A stretch of 33,008 nt of DNA from a virus. Of this stretch, positions 7,982 through 14,637 are shown piece after piece. The notes beneath the pieces were generated by a model. The model was given only the letters and a program-made list of their open reading frames with translations. It was not told the DNA's origin and ran no database searches. Location: the IMG/VR virus record IMGVR_UViG_3300037485_000995, positions 1 through 33,008 of that record. One strand, 5' to 3'. Position 1 is the first letter of the stretch, and each line of letters starts with the position of its first letter. The translations under genes were made by a program, and so were the position numbers.

Positions 7982-8423
7982 CTTTAGGCTTTATTACTTC
8001 TATTTTTAAAACATTGTTTAAACTTTCGCCATTTGTTTTTATATCTTGATTTACATTTTCAGTAAGTCCATTTAATCGCTGTGTTATACTTGCATTATAG
8101 ATTCCAGCCATTCCACCTTCAATTTGATTGTTTCTAACTGCTTTGCGTATGCTATTACAGATAGTTAAAAAATCAGTATAGTTGTTATGCGTATTTGCAA
8201 AATAATGACTTAAATCGCCTATTATATCATTATCAAAACAATAACATTCAAAACCTTCAATTGTTAACGGTCTTTGTCTTTCACGGTAAATCATTTGAAT
8301 ATCTTTACCGATGTAATCCTGAACTAAAATAGGATTATTTTTAACCCATTCTTTATAATCAAGAAAGTGTTGCCAAAGTATTTCAGGAGTTGCTATTTTC
8401 TTTGTTCCGAAAGGTCGTGCCAT
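7959..8423 (-). CDS. terS: Terminase small subunit, gp3-type DNA packaging protein (154 aa)
   Basis: Predicted DNA-recognition subunit of the terminase. It begins MARPFGTKKIATPEILWQHF and continues with YKEWVKNNPI and RERQRPLTIEGFECY, a pattern I associate with the gp3-like packaging proteins common in Bacteroidota phages. A helix-turn-helix is expected around residues 50-80 (PLTIEGFECYCFDNDIIGDL). The C-terminal NASITQRLNGLTE segment is typical of small terminases and precedes a polar tail. The start at 8421-8423 lies inside the end of a 49-residue frame upstream, and the 3' end overlaps terL. Confidence 0.8.
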   Translation of the reverse strand: MARPFGTKKIATPEILWQHFLDYKEWVKNNPILVQDYIGKDIQMIYRERQRPLTIEGFECYCFDNDIIGDLSHYFANTHNNYTDFLTICNSIRKAVRNNQIEGGMAGIYNASITQRLNGLTENVNQDIKTNGESLNNVLKIEVIKPKDESDTSI

Positions 8424-8532
8424 TTTCTTTGATCTTTTTAAGTGTTTCTTTTGCTTGTTGTTTCAATCTATATTCCTGTTCAAAAATAGATTCTCGCAAA
8501 GTAATTGGTTTAATTCTTCTTTTATTAGCCAT
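8383..8532 (-). CDS. Small basic protein overlapping the terS start (49 aa)
   Basis: An open frame from the ATG at 8530-8532 (MANKRRIKPITLRESIFEQE) to TGA at 8383-8385 encodes a Lys/Arg-rich helical protein. It begins 4 bases after the stop of the upstream membrane protein gene and its last 41 bases overlap the terS start in another frame. The dense packing, same strand and protein-like composition support it. No family recognised. It may bind nucleic acid or may mainly couple translation into terS. Confidence 0.55.
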   Translation of the reverse strand: MANKRRIKPITLRESIFEQEYRLKQQAKETLKKIKENGTTFRNKENSNS

Positions 8533-8536
8533 TTTA

Positions 8537-8737
8537 TTAGTCAATGATACAAAGATATACTTTTTTATTATTAATGTATTGTACCCTCATTAGATCACCT
8601 TCTGACGGTTGTAAATCGTCATTTTGCAAAGTTAATACAATTGTTTTGTTTAAATGCTTTGGTTGGCTATTTTTACCTAATTGAAACATTATAATTCCGA
8701 CTGATGCTATTAAAAGCATTATAAATATTATTCGCAT
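8537..8737 (-). CDS. Small membrane-anchored protein (66 aa)
   Basis: The first 18 residues (MRIIFIMLLIASVGIIMF) form one hydrophobic segment that acts as a membrane anchor or signal anchor; the remaining 48 residues are polar and end in IDDK-free VYLCIID. There is no lipobox cysteine after the hydrophobic segment. It overlaps the upstream gene by 10 bases and is the last early gene before packaging. Function is unknown; a cell-envelope role such as superinfection exclusion is possible, with no direct evidence. Confidence 0.6.
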   Translation of the reverse strand: MRIIFIMLLIASVGIIMFQLGKNSQPKHLNKTIVLTLQNDDLQPSEGDLMRVQYINNKKVYLCIID

Positions 8738-8904
8738 TCTATATCTTGTTTAAGTTGATTTAATCCGTTTAAAATAACTGAATCACTATAAGTTAATGAT
8801 TTTAATGAATTGTATATTATATCCATTAATTCGTGAATATCCAGATCATCATCTGGAGTTATTGTTGTTGATTTTCTTTGTTTTGTTTTAAATATTATTT
8901 TCAT
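8728..8904 (-). CDS. Small hypothetical protein (58 aa)
   Basis: I start this gene at the ATG at 8902-8904 (MKIIFKTKQRKSTTITPDDD) rather than an in-frame GTG at 8916, because AGGTGG (8919-8914 on the minus strand) then sits 9 bases upstream as a Shine-Dalgarno-like site. The protein has a basic N-terminus, an acidic centre (PDDDLDIHELMDIIYN) and a helical C-terminus. No known family. The 3' end overlaps the next gene. Confidence 0.6.
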   Translation of the reverse strand: MKIIFKTKQRKSTTITPDDDLDIHELMDIIYNSLKSLTYSDSVILNGLNQLKQDIECE

Positions 8905-8908
8905 ATTA

Positions 8909-8923
8909 ATTACCACCTAAATT
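8909..8923. repeat. Short dispersed motif ATTRCCRCCTAAATT, copy 1
   Basis: The 15-base plus-strand sequence ATTACCACCTAAATT recurs with one or two changes at 14391-14405 and 16899-16913. On the coding strand it reads AATTTAGGTGGTAAT. Here the AGGTGG core lies where a ribosome binding site for the gene starting at 8904 belongs. In the other two copies it does not sit at that distance from a start codon. Confidence 0.55.
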
Positions 8924-8969
8924 TTTAATTAAATAATTTAATAACCATATACATTTTGGCCTTAAAAAC

Positions 8970-9272
8970 TCATAACTTATCCAGATCAGAATTATTTTTA
9001 TCATTTTTTCTACATTTATCTGAACAATATAATTCTTTTGTAAATCCTGTATTTATTATATTACTGCATTTGTGGCACAGTGTTGCTCCATTTCCATTGT
9101 TGAATTTATGAATTGGTTTAATTATTTCCCAATAATAATCACAATTTAAATTATCTATATTAGGACTTTCACAAAACCAAGACTGTCTAAATTCACTCGG
9201 TTTAGCTTTAAATCTATAGCAATTATCTTTTATATTGCAATTTATTCCTTTGCACATTGATATATCTGGCAT
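8970..9272 (-). CDS. Cysteine-rich putative zinc-binding protein (100 aa)
   Basis: The protein has nine cysteines. The N-terminus MCKGINCNIKDNCYRF and a later WFCES resemble a small cysteine-rich module frequent in Bacteroidota phages. The C-terminal half has CHKCSN and, 14 residues on, YCSDKCRK, a likely zinc ribbon or knuckle (C66, C69, C83, C87). No catalytic motif is seen. It may bind DNA or protein. A GC-rich hairpin at 9301-9317 separates it from the gene upstream. Confidence 0.65.
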   Translation of the reverse strand: MPDISMCKGINCNIKDNCYRFKAKPSEFRQSWFCESPNIDNLNCDYYWEIIKPIHKFNNGNGATLCHKCSNIINTGFTKELYCSDKCRKNDKNNSDLDKL

Positions 9273-9300
9273 CTTCTTTTATTTAAAATTTTAAGTTATT

Positions 9301-9317
9301 ACGGCGTTAATCGCCGT
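9301..9317. other. Short GC-rich hairpin between early genes
   Basis: ACGGCG (9301-9306) and CGCCGT (9312-9317) form a perfect 6-bp stem with a 5-base loop in the gap between the 161-aa gene and the cysteine-rich gene. No T tract follows on the minus strand, so a simple Rho-independent terminator is unlikely. It may stabilise or separate messages. Confidence 0.5.
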
Positions 9318-9325
9318 TAAAACAA

Positions 9326-9811
9326 TTATTTATTTTCCAAAGATTCTAAAATTTTATAATCATTTAAATTAAATTCCTTCATTAATTTATTCCAAAGATA
9401 CGAATCATTATCGAATCTTAAAGCGTTGATAATTCTTAAATACGGCCAGCGTGTTTCTGGCATTTTTTCACGTTTTTTATGCTGTCTGCGTTTTGTTTTA
9501 AATTCTTTTGGTACTGGAGGATAATTTTTATTTTTTATGATGTAACAGGCCTTATTGTATAATTCAGGATCTTTTGTATTGAATGCCTGTTTAATCATTT
9601 GATAGTTTTCGTTATCCTCATATTCCTTTGTTTTTGCAATTGAATTATAAAGGCTTTCACGGATCATTTGCAATTCATCTGCTATATTTGCAATAGTGCG
9701 TGTTTTATGTTCCTGATTAATATATAAATTACGTATAAAAATAACGTGATGCTTTCTATTTTTAGTTTTCAAGTCAATATTGAAAATTTCTTTTATTTCG
9801 TTTAGTGTCAT
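9326..9811 (-). CDS. Hypothetical early protein with possible DnaA-like/HTH domain (161 aa)
   Basis: The segment from about residue 17 to 70 (NRKHHVIFIRNLYI, then TIANIADELQMIRESLYNSIAK) has the spacing of a helix-turn-helix and recalls the C-terminal DNA-binding domain of DnaA, but lacks its diagnostic DHTTV motif, so I hold this only as a possibility. A basic linker (KTKRRQHKKREK, about 105-116) follows and then a helical tail. A DNA-binding role in replication or transcription is plausible. It overlaps the upstream gene by 4 bases (ATGA), sharing its transcript and probably the promoter at 10021-10050. Confidence 0.6.
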   Translation of the reverse strand: MTLNEIKEIFNIDLKTKNRKHHVIFIRNLYINQEHKTRTIANIADELQMIRESLYNSIAKTKEYEDNENYQMIKQAFNTKDPELYNKACYIIKNKNYPPVPKEFKTKRRQHKKREKMPETRWPYLRIINALRFDNDSYLWNKLMKEFNLNDYKILESLENK

Positions 9812-9996
9812 AATTTATTTATTTCGTTTTTTACTTCATACCAATAATCTATTCTATAATGTTCTAATGAATCAAACTCGTTTATCATTTCATCAACTGC
9901 ACTCAAAGCGCTTTTTATTCCTTCCCTTTCGGCTTCGCTTGTATTCCAGTAAGTAAATTTATCAATTAACTCTACTGCTTTTTCTTTTGGTGTCAT
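9808..9996 (-). CDS. Small hypothetical protein (62 aa)
   Basis: I choose the ATG at 9994-9996 (MTPKEKAVELIDKFTYW) although the frame is open to 10050. The promoter at 10021-10050 would start transcription near 10013, leaving a short leader for this start, and the extra 18 codons would lie inside the promoter. The product is acidic and helical (DEMINEFDSLEHYRIDYWYEVKNEI). No family is recognised. The stop overlaps the next start by 4 bases. Confidence 0.65.
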   Translation of the reverse strand: MTPKEKAVELIDKFTYWNTSEAEREGIKSALSAVDEMINEFDSLEHYRIDYWYEVKNEINKL

Positions 9997-10020
9997 AATG
10001 TTTTGTTTAGTTTTATTTGA

Positions 10021-10050
10021 CAAATATAATAATACTTTATTATTACGCAA
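10021..10050 (-). promoter_or_regulatory. Early promoter, TTG-N19-TATATTTG, with shared operator
   Basis: On the minus strand TTG (10050-10048) is separated by 19 bases from TATATTTG (10028-10021), an exact fit to the Bacteroidota pattern TTG / TAnnTTTG. The spacer contains an 18-mer (plus strand 10029-10046, ATAATACTTTATTATTAC) shared with two other early promoters. Expected start of RNA is about 10013, 17 bases before the gene at 9996. The box overlaps the 3' end of the preceding gene. Confidence 0.65.
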
Positions 10051-10249
10051 TAACTTTTTCGAGAAATTTTGCTAAAAAATCAGTTTTATTTTTAATGTAT
10101 TCATTTTCAGCATCTTTATAAATCTTATCAATCCAATAATGTAATTTATAAGTTCCAGATCCTTTAAATATCATTCCATTTTTAAATGTATGTTCCAATC
10201 TATCAGGATTGTTTTCTTTAAATAGTTGTACTCTGTCTTTTAGTTTCAT
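10043..10249 (-). CDS. Small hypothetical protein (68 aa)
   Basis: A basic, helical protein (MKLKDRVQLFKENNPDRLEH; later YWIDKIYKDAENEYIKNKTDF). No known motif or membrane segment. It overlaps the nuclease gene upstream by 4 bases, so it is probably translated with it. Its last codons overlap the -33 region of the promoter at 10021-10050. Confidence 0.6.
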   Translation of the reverse strand: MKLKDRVQLFKENNPDRLEHTFKNGMIFKGSGTYKLHYWIDKIYKDAENEYIKNKTDFLAKFLEKVIA

Positions 10250-10515
10250 TTTATTATTTTTTTAAATTCATCGTAATCGTTTATGAATTCCCAAATAAAC
10301 CCAGCATCTCTAAATTGTTTCTGTCTTAATTTTTGCAATTCAGATTTAATTCCACCTTTTGAATTTTTTACCTCTATAAAAATCGTTTTTCCATCTTTAA
10401 AAAGCATTATATCAGCGTGTCCGCTTGTGCTTAATTTAATAGTCTTAATTACTAAATAGTTTTTTAATTTTGCGTATGCTATTATTTTAGTTTGTATTTG
10501 TTGCTCTGTACTCAT
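10246..10515 (-). CDS. VRR-NUC family nuclease (89 aa)
   Basis: A minimal PD-(D/E)XK nuclease of the VRR-NUC type, common in phages near helicases. Visible catalytic core: GHADIMLFKDGKTIFIEVK, with Asp35 after GHA, Glu48 and Lys50 in IEVK, followed by the family's S-ELQ-Q pattern (Ser58, Gln61, Gln66). Length is normal for the stand-alone form. The family acts on branched DNA or other structured substrates; the precise substrate here is unknown. The gene overlaps the SF2 helicase by 29 bases, which suggests the two proteins work as a helicase-nuclease pair in replication fork or recombination processing. Confidence 0.85.
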   Translation of the reverse strand: MSTEQQIQTKIIAYAKLKNYLVIKTIKLSTSGHADIMLFKDGKTIFIEVKNSKGGIKSELQKLRQKQFRDAGFIWEFINDYDEFKKIIK

Positions 10516-11716
10516 TGAATTGTTTTATATTAAATTTTTCTTTTTTGCTTACTGTTTTATAAATTGCCTCTGTAAGTGATCCTTTACCAAATATAAAATA
10601 AACATCATTTGTTGGTCGGTCTTTTAAAGTTAATCTGTCAATAGCTTGGATGAAATTTTTACCAGAATAACCAAAATTATAAAATACTAATGCATCTGCT
10701 TTAGATAATGATATACCTTCACATGAACTAACTTGTTGGCCAAGATAATGTTTATCAGTATTATTAAATTCATTTAAATCTGTGGTGCATTGATCTTTGA
10801 AAACATTTTGTAACAAATTTAATTCATTTTTAAAGTTATATATTATTGCTATCTTTTTACCTTCAAAGTATTTTTTAATAAATTGGCCTTTTGCATCGCT
10901 TAAAATTTGACTGTTACCAGATTCAAATATAATTGTTCCATTTTCTAATTGGTGTATCTTTTGCATAAGTTTAACACCTGAATCCGCAATGATCAATTCG
11001 TTTTTACCTTCAATTACATTATCTTTTTTTAACCTTTCAATTAATTCTATATTTAAACTTGGATAATGTATAACGTGTTTATTAACCTTTGATATAAATC
11101 CGCTTTGTTCCTGTGTAAATTTTAGCGTGTAAGGCTCTATAATTTTATTAACTGCTATTATATCACATTTGCTATAATCATTGATTAAACCATAGCCTAA
11201 TTGTTTCTGTGTTACTTTTACGTAATCTTTGGCCCATCTATAAAAATTTATATAATGTTTAAATGGACTGTAATGGCTAAAATTAAACTGGTGATAAATT
11301 TGCGAACCTGATTCAACACACATTGTACCACTTAAAAGAATAGCTGGTATTTTTGAAAATCTTTGCTTTGCTATTTTATAAAAGTTGTTTGGCTTTGGAT
11401 AGGTTGAGAATAATCCGTGAGCTTCATCATAAATAATAACATCAAAATTATTGTGTTCTATTTTGTGAATTGATTCTTTGTTTATGATTGTTAGGTTAAA
11501 ACCATATCCAACAGAATCAAAATCATCCTGTATGCTTTTAAAGGCTTTTATCTTTGTAATAAATAAAACATCATTTGCGTTAACATTCTGGCACGTTTGT
11601 AATGCTGTTAGTGTTTTACCAACTCTTGGGCTAAAATTATAATAAACAATTCCTTTTTTTCTTAAAATATCAGATCCTTTGGTTGATAGTTCTATTTGGT
11701 ATTTTCTTAAAATCAT
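10487..11716 (-). CDS. SF2 DNA helicase, DEAH/SNF2-like (409 aa)
   Basis: Predicted ATP-dependent DNA translocase or helicase. Motifs in order: Q-like start RKYQIEL (4-10), Walker A SPRVGKTLTA (29-38), Walker B DEAH (97-100), motif III LLSGT (127-131), and in the second RecA domain an EG-SLSKAD segment followed by QAIDRL, matching motifs V and VI. The second domain lies within about residues 230-400. The length is short for the family, with no accessory domain. It shares 4 bases with the primase-helicase gene and 29 with the VRR-NUC gene, a typical phage replication cluster. It could serve in origin opening, fork restart or recombination. Confidence 0.85.
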   Translation of the reverse strand: MILRKYQIELSTKGSDILRKKGIVYYNFSPRVGKTLTALQTCQNVNANDVLFITKIKAFKSIQDDFDSVGYGFNLTIINKESIHKIEHNNFDVIIYDEAHGLFSTYPKPNNFYKIAKQRFSKIPAILLSGTMCVESGSQIYHQFNFSHYSPFKHYINFYRWAKDYVKVTQKQLGYGLINDYSKCDIIAVNKIIEPYTLKFTQEQSGFISKVNKHVIHYPSLNIELIERLKKDNVIEGKNELIIADSGVKLMQKIHQLENGTIIFESGNSQILSDAKGQFIKKYFEGKKIAIIYNFKNELNLLQNVFKDQCTTDLNEFNNTDKHYLGQQVSSCEGISLSKADALVFYNFGYSGKNFIQAIDRLTLKDRPTNDVYFIFGKGSLTEAIYKTVSKKEKFNIKQFNEYRATNTN

Positions 11717-13965
11717 ATCTTTTTTATCCAGTTATTAATAGTACCTCTCGAAATATTAAATTCTTTAGCCAATTTACTTTTATTAATATTATCAATCCCT
11801 TTAGCTGCAATAATATTTTTAAGCATTTCAAAAGAATTATCTGAAATCTTACCGCTTTTAATATCTGAAACAGATTTATTTTCTAAACTATCTGTCTTTA
11901 TTTTTTTAAATTGTAATACAAAGTATTCTGCTAATTTTTCAGATTTTAAAATACATTCCTTTGAAACTGTTATTTCTTTAATATTTTTGTCTGCAAAATA
12001 AGAATCTATAAAATGTATTATTAAAGCTAACCTTGGAATATAAGTCTTTATTTTAGCAATCATACTTTTAAACATTTCAGGCTCATTATCTGAATTTTGT
12101 AATTCAACGTATTTATTAAATACTCTTACCCATTCTTTATTGGCTGCACTATCTAATTTGCAAATAAATGGTATTATATCATTATTATCGTCTTTTTTAA
12201 TAATATGCGAAATATTATCATTCATTTTTAAGATAGTATTTTCGTACCATTCAATTAATTTTTCTGGAAGTTCTTCATTATTAAAATTTTCAGCCTTTAA
12301 ATTATTAGGATATGCAAATAAAAACCTATCAATAAATCCTGAACTTATATTGTCATTTGTAAAATGACTGTCTAATATTTCAGGTTGAATACCACCAAGT
12401 ACAGGAATAAATGGAGAACCAATATAAAGATCACCTCTTGACAATCTATTAACAATTATACTTTCATTTGACCATATAGAAAGCCATTGCTGTTTATCGG
12501 AACCTTCTCTATATTTATTCATATCCTTAAACCATCCATCTAACTCATCTTTAAATACTCCAATTGAATTTTTACTTTCATTGTGTAATGATATTAAAGC
12601 CTCGATTGTTGTATCACTTGCAAGTAGTTGTTTTCTTTTTGGTTTATCTAATGGAATAGCATTATTTTTTTCTTTTTTAGAAAGTAGTAAATATTTTTCG
12701 TATTCCTCATATTTTAAAAAATAATCCTCAATTCTTTTTTTATTAATCTTTTTTAAAGGATAAATTATATTATTTATACTTGGTGTTTTACCAAGTCCAG
12801 CCTGACCAACTAAAGACAAAAATAAAGTACAACTTTCAGTCCACCCTTTTTTAGCTTCTATTTTTAAAGAATTTCCTATAATTACTGACATCATCCATAA
12901 AAAAGAAGAAGACATAAAATCCTCATTAAGCATTAATTTGTTTTTACTTTCTGAAATATACAATTGAATCTCTCTCGGAAATATATCTATAGGAAATTCT
13001 TTAGTTTCTATTTTTTGAACTAATTCTTTTGGAAATTCTTTTACCATTCGAGAACCGTAACCCTGTAAATATATCTCCTTTGAAGCAGCAGTAAAATCCC
13101 CATTATGATTTTTCCAACAGTAAGCTGAAAACGGTGTAATTAATTTTTCGTGAGGATAACAAGTGGCAGTACTAAAAAGATACATATTTCCTGAATCTCT
13201 AAATACATAACCACTATGCGGAGAAGTTGCTCCGTGTCTTTTAATTACTTGCTTATTGTTTAAATTAGCTACTATACTAAAATCAGATCCAATAACATCA
13301 AAAATAGTATGTTTTTTATTGTAATCATCCCAAGGCTTAATTTCTGATTTTACAAAATCTTTTTTAGGTTGTTCTATTATAGCCTCAACGTGATTGTATA
13401 TTTTAGAACAAGATAAAATAATATTTCTATCCTCTTTTGAAATATATCCAATATCTAAATAAGAACGTTTATTATATTGGTTATTTGGATAAACAAAACA
13501 ATAACCACCCAAAGACCTTGTTTCTAAAATAGCTTCCTTATATCCATTTAAAACAGCTAATTTTTTATTACCTTCTATTTCTTCACATTTAAAGAAAATA
13601 TGATAACCATCTGATTGTGTTTTATAAATTACTACTTTGTTATGGAAATCAAAAATATTATCATCTAAAAAAGAAATATACTCATCCCAAAAATCTTTTC
13701 TTTCTTTAGCTGTTGGCAAAACTTTTAAATCTACATCGATACACTGTAAATTATCATAACCAGTAACCACTCCAAAATTTGAAGTGGCTGCTATTTCAGA
13801 ACCGTCTTTTCTAAATAAACCACCTTTGTAATTGTAGTTTTTAGAAAACTCACTAAAGGTTAATTTTTCAGTTTGGCTTTTCTTCCAAGGAAAGTTTGGA
13901 GTTTTACTTTGACCTACTGTAATCAAAGAAAAATTTTCACAAAGTGCTTTTAAATTAAATTCCAT
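11713..13965 (-). CDS. Primase-polymerase / DUF3987 helicase fusion (750 aa)
   Basis: The likely main replication protein. The N-terminal domain (about 1-200) has the bifunctional primase-polymerase pattern: CIDVDL (75-80; metal-binding Asp77 and Asp79) and YHIFF (121-125). A cysteine/histidine-containing linker (CYPHEK, YCWKNHNGD; about 269-290) follows. The central part (about 330-600) is a DUF3987-like helicase with Walker A GQAGLGKTPS (387-396) and a Walker B-like FKDELDGWF (471-479). The last 25 residues form a helix-turn-helix (KLAKEFNISRGTINNWIKKI). No separate DNA polymerase gene is seen, so this protein probably primes and unwinds while host polymerase elongates. It lies just downstream of the candidate origin. 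Confidence 0.85.
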   Translation of the reverse strand: MEFNLKALCENFSLITVGQSKTPNFPWKKSQTEKLTFSEFSKNYNYKGGLFRKDGSEIAATSNFGVVTGYDNLQCIDVDLKVLPTAKERKDFWDEYISFLDDNIFDFHNKVVIYKTQSDGYHIFFKCEEIEGNKKLAVLNGYKEAILETRSLGGYCFVYPNNQYNKRSYLDIGYISKEDRNIILSCSKIYNHVEAIIEQPKKDFVKSEIKPWDDYNKKHTIFDVIGSDFSIVANLNNKQVIKRHGATSPHSGYVFRDSGNMYLFSTATCYPHEKLITPFSAYCWKNHNGDFTAASKEIYLQGYGSRMVKEFPKELVQKIETKEFPIDIFPREIQLYISESKNKLMLNEDFMSSSFLWMMSVIIGNSLKIEAKKGWTESCTLFLSLVGQAGLGKTPSINNIIYPLKKINKKRIEDYFLKYEEYEKYLLLSKKEKNNAIPLDKPKRKQLLASDTTIEALISLHNESKNSIGVFKDELDGWFKDMNKYREGSDKQQWLSIWSNESIIVNRLSRGDLYIGSPFIPVLGGIQPEILDSHFTNDNISSGFIDRFLFAYPNNLKAENFNNEELPEKLIEWYENTILKMNDNISHIIKKDDNNDIIPFICKLDSAANKEWVRVFNKYVELQNSDNEPEMFKSMIAKIKTYIPRLALIIHFIDSYFADKNIKEITVSKECILKSEKLAEYFVLQFKKIKTDSLENKSVSDIKSGKISDNSFEMLKNIIAAKGIDNINKSKLAKEFNISRGTINNWIKKI

Positions 13966-13967
13966 AA

Positions 13968-14192
13968 TTATAATTTTAATAAATATTCAATTTGACATTC
14001 GTTAAAATAACCCCAAGCATCAATAATTTTTTCTTTTAATTCATCAGTTGGTAATCTATTAAAAGTAACTATTAAACATCCTTTATGATCCTCTATTGTA
14101 TAAATAATATTTTCAAAATCCCAATAACATATCATTTCACGTAAAATCTCTAATCTGATAGGATTATTACTAAATTCATTTCTTGTACTCAT
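13968..14192 (-). CDS. Small hypothetical protein leading the replication operon (74 aa)
   Basis: I use the ATG at 14190-14192 (MSTRNEFSNNPIRLEILREM) because the upstream codons of the same open frame (to 14234) fall inside the leader hairpin at 14218-14251. The product is acidic with two predicted helices and one strand (GCLIVTFNRL). No family known. It is 2 bases upstream of the primase-polymerase gene and is the first gene behind the structured leader, so it may be the direct target of leader control. Confidence 0.65.
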   Translation of the reverse strand: MSTRNEFSNNPIRLEILREMICYWDFENIIYTIEDHKGCLIVTFNRLPTDELKEKIIDAWGYFNECQIEYLLKL

Positions 14193-14217
14193 AATGTAAA
14201 TTTTTATAAAAGACAAA

Positions 14218-14301
14218 ATCCCAATAATAGCCACTACACTATTACTGGGATTTGTCGGTTAGTCATAAGACTAAATTTCTTTATCGCAAGTAGTGGATTG
14301 C
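14218..14301 (-). promoter_or_regulatory. Structured leader: three hairpins with complementary loops
   Basis: In minus-strand order the leader holds: hairpin 1 (14301-14286; GCAA / TTGC, loop TCCACTAC), hairpin 2 (14274-14259; TTAGTC / GACTAA, 4-base loop), and hairpin 3 (14251-14218; a 13-bp stem ATCCCAGTAATAG / CTATTATTGGGAT with one G-T pair, loop TGTAGTGG). Seven loop bases of hairpin 1 (CCACTAC) are the exact complement of seven in hairpin 3 (GTAGTGG), so a kissing-loop fold is possible. Hairpin 3 is followed by TTTTGTCTTTT and could act as a terminator or attenuator in front of the gene at 14192. Confidence 0.6.
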
Positions 14302-14306
14302 TTTTA

Positions 14307-14314
14307 CAAATATA
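14307..14314 (-). promoter_or_regulatory. Putative -7 promoter box TATATTTG for the replication operon
   Basis: TATATTTG on the minus strand fits the Bacteroidota TAnnTTTG box. Transcription from it would begin near 14301, exactly at the first leader hairpin. No TTG is present at the usual upstream spacing, so the match is partial; the origin-like repeats begin 47 bases upstream. Confidence 0.45.
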
Positions 14315-14360
14315 ATATTTATTTTGATATAATTGATTATTATTATTAAAAATTTTAAAA

Positions 14361-14624
14361 AGTGTACAATAGTGTACAATTATTTATAATATTGCCACCT
14401 AAATTGACACCTATAAAGTCAATGGTGGCACGACTTAACAGCCGAAAGTGTTCAATTGTACACTTTTTTATTTTCAAAAATAATTTTTTTTATTTTTTTT
14501 ATTTTTCAATCATCAGGTGGAAACTGTCAAATTAAGCAATTTCTTTTATAAAGCCCTATGGTTATTGACTTATTTGATTTTTTTAATTATACACTTTTTT
14601 TATGTTGTACAATTATTGTACAAA
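14361..14624. other. Candidate replication origin: iterons, hairpin and T-rich tract
   Basis: This gene-free stretch carries seven copies of a 10-base motif: AGTGTACAAT exactly at 14361-14370 and 14371-14380, its exact complement at 14455-14464, one-mismatch copies at 14447-14456 and 14586-14595 (inverted), and two looser copies at 14604-14613 and 14615-14624 (inverted) built on the palindrome TTGTACAA. Between them lie a hairpin (14394-14429) and an almost pure A+T, T-rich tract (about 14463-14508). Iterons plus an easily melted tract beside a primase-helicase gene are typical of an origin. An operator array for a repressor is the main alternative. Confidence 0.55.
14394..14429. other. Strong bulged hairpin in the origin-like region
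   Basis: GCCACC (14394-14399) pairs with GGTGGC (14424-14429) and ATTGAC (14403-14408) with GTCAAT (14418-14423), giving 12 base pairs interrupted only by a 3-base TAA bulge, with a 9-base loop. It contains copy 2 of the dispersed ATTRCCRCCTAAATT motif (14391-14405). It has no T tract of terminator type. It may be a single-strand initiation or protein-binding structure. Confidence 0.7.
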
Positions 14625-14637
14625 AAAACCCGAAATA

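Noticed and set aside
14193-14637. CRISPR array in the repeat-containing intergenic region
   Set aside because: The repeats are 10 bases, irregularly spaced and in both orientations, without spacers of constant length or cas genes.
14624-14637. T-rich stretch after the metallophosphoesterase gene as a terminator
   Set aside because: CGGGTTTTTTT is present on the minus strand but no stable stem precedes it.
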